A DNA stretch of 6,180 bases from Candidatus Eiseniibacteriota bacterium (GTDB lineage Bacteria; Arandabacterota; Arandabacteria; Arandabacterales; Arandabacteraceae): the NCBI GenBank assembly GCA_030622265.1, contig JAUXGG010000116.1, positions 1 through 6,180 on the forward strand. Reading direction: 5' to 3'. The notes under the pieces are model-generated. The model had not been told where the DNA came from. It was given only the letters and a program-made list of their open reading frames with translations, and made no database searches. Position 1 is the first letter of the stretch, and the number at the start of each line of letters is the position of its first letter. Of this stretch, positions 5,839 through 6,180 are shown piece by piece. Made by a program: the position numbers and the translations under genes.

Positions 5839-6180
5839 ATGGACTTTGAGAATCCGGATCGCATGTACCTCCTCTTTGATGCCCTGCTCAACACCCGCCC
5901 GGGCAGCATGATCCTGCCCATATACAGGAACTACATCAGGAACCTCGACCTCGCAGGCGACGAACGGATGCTCGAGCTGGGCTCAGGCAGCGGGATTGCC
6001 ACGCGCCACCTTGCGGGAGTCCTTCGCAAGCGAGGTGGCCGGGTGCTGTGTTTGGACCCCTCGAAGACGATGACGGACATGGCCCGGAAGCGGCTCGGGA
6101 AGTACCGCAATGTCGAGATACGAACCGGTGATATCCGTTCGCTTGATATCGAAGACGGATCCTGCGATGCCGCATTCATA
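5839..6180 (+). CDS. SAM-dependent class I methyltransferase (N-terminal 114 residues)
   Basis: The gene is cut by the right edge of the window; 114 codons are visible with no stop. The Rossmann methyltransferase elements appear in order. Motif I is MLELGSGSGIATRHLA (44-59), whose GSGSG loop binds S-adenosylmethionine. The acidic end of strand 2 is VLCLDPS (69-75), where D73 would contact the SAM ribose. RTGDIRSL (95-102) is the strand-3/adenine-binding motif, and the visible part ends in the strand-4 region SCDAAFI (108-114). The first 40 residues (DFENPDRMYLLFDALLN and after) form a helical cap. The substrate cannot be read from this part; such enzymes act on lipids, quinones or small molecules. 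GAGGTGA at 5823-5829, 9 bases before the ATG, supports the start. The 150-base gap after the DUF4389 gene leaves operon membership uncertain. Confidence 0.9.
   Translation, partial: MDFENPDRMYLLFDALLNTRPGSMILPIYRNYIRNLDLAGDERMLELGSGSGIATRHLAGVLRKRGGRVLCLDPSKTMTDMARKRLGKYRNVEIRTGDIRSLDIEDGSCDAAFI

Overview
This is a GC-rich bacterial stretch from a Gram-negative (diderm) organism. The evidence for a diderm is a predicted outer-membrane-type beta-structured domain, a Sec signal peptide and a probable lipoprotein. The 'NPA' motif near the start of that beta-rich domain resembles PorV/FadL-like barrel proteins, which are common in the FCB superphylum and related candidate phyla. This placement is an inference and no species can be named.

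Layout, left to right. Positions 1-141 may hold the tail of a rightward gene, but the reading frame is ambiguous. A strong hairpin with U-rich flanks (142-193) looks like a bidirectional terminator. A leftward mscS-family mechanosensitive channel gene follows (193-1011). A divergent intergenic region (1012-1268) contains two short inverted repeats. A rightward gene (1269-2225) encodes a probable lipoprotein made largely of TPR-like helical repeats. A 375-base gap (2226-2600) holds a 16-base tandem repeat and no convincing gene. Next is a long rightward gene (2601-5036) for a tandem-domain SppA (S49) protease with an extra N-terminal domain of about 250 residues that looks like an outer-membrane beta barrel. 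After 22 bases comes a DUF4389-type membrane protein with a clear internal duplication (5059-5688). After a 150-base gap, a SAM-dependent methyltransferase gene (5839 onward) runs off the right edge.

How they fit together: several products belong to the cell envelope (channel, lipoprotein, envelope protease, polytopic membrane protein), but only the SppA-like gene and the DUF4389 gene are close enough to be called an operon. The most interesting item is the barrel-SppA fusion. It has the complete Lys/Ser catalytic pair and is joined to a domain that could place it at the outer membrane rather than at the inner membrane, where classical SppA works. I found no CRISPR array, RNA gene, mobile element or obvious defence system, and no strong sign of a wholly new system.
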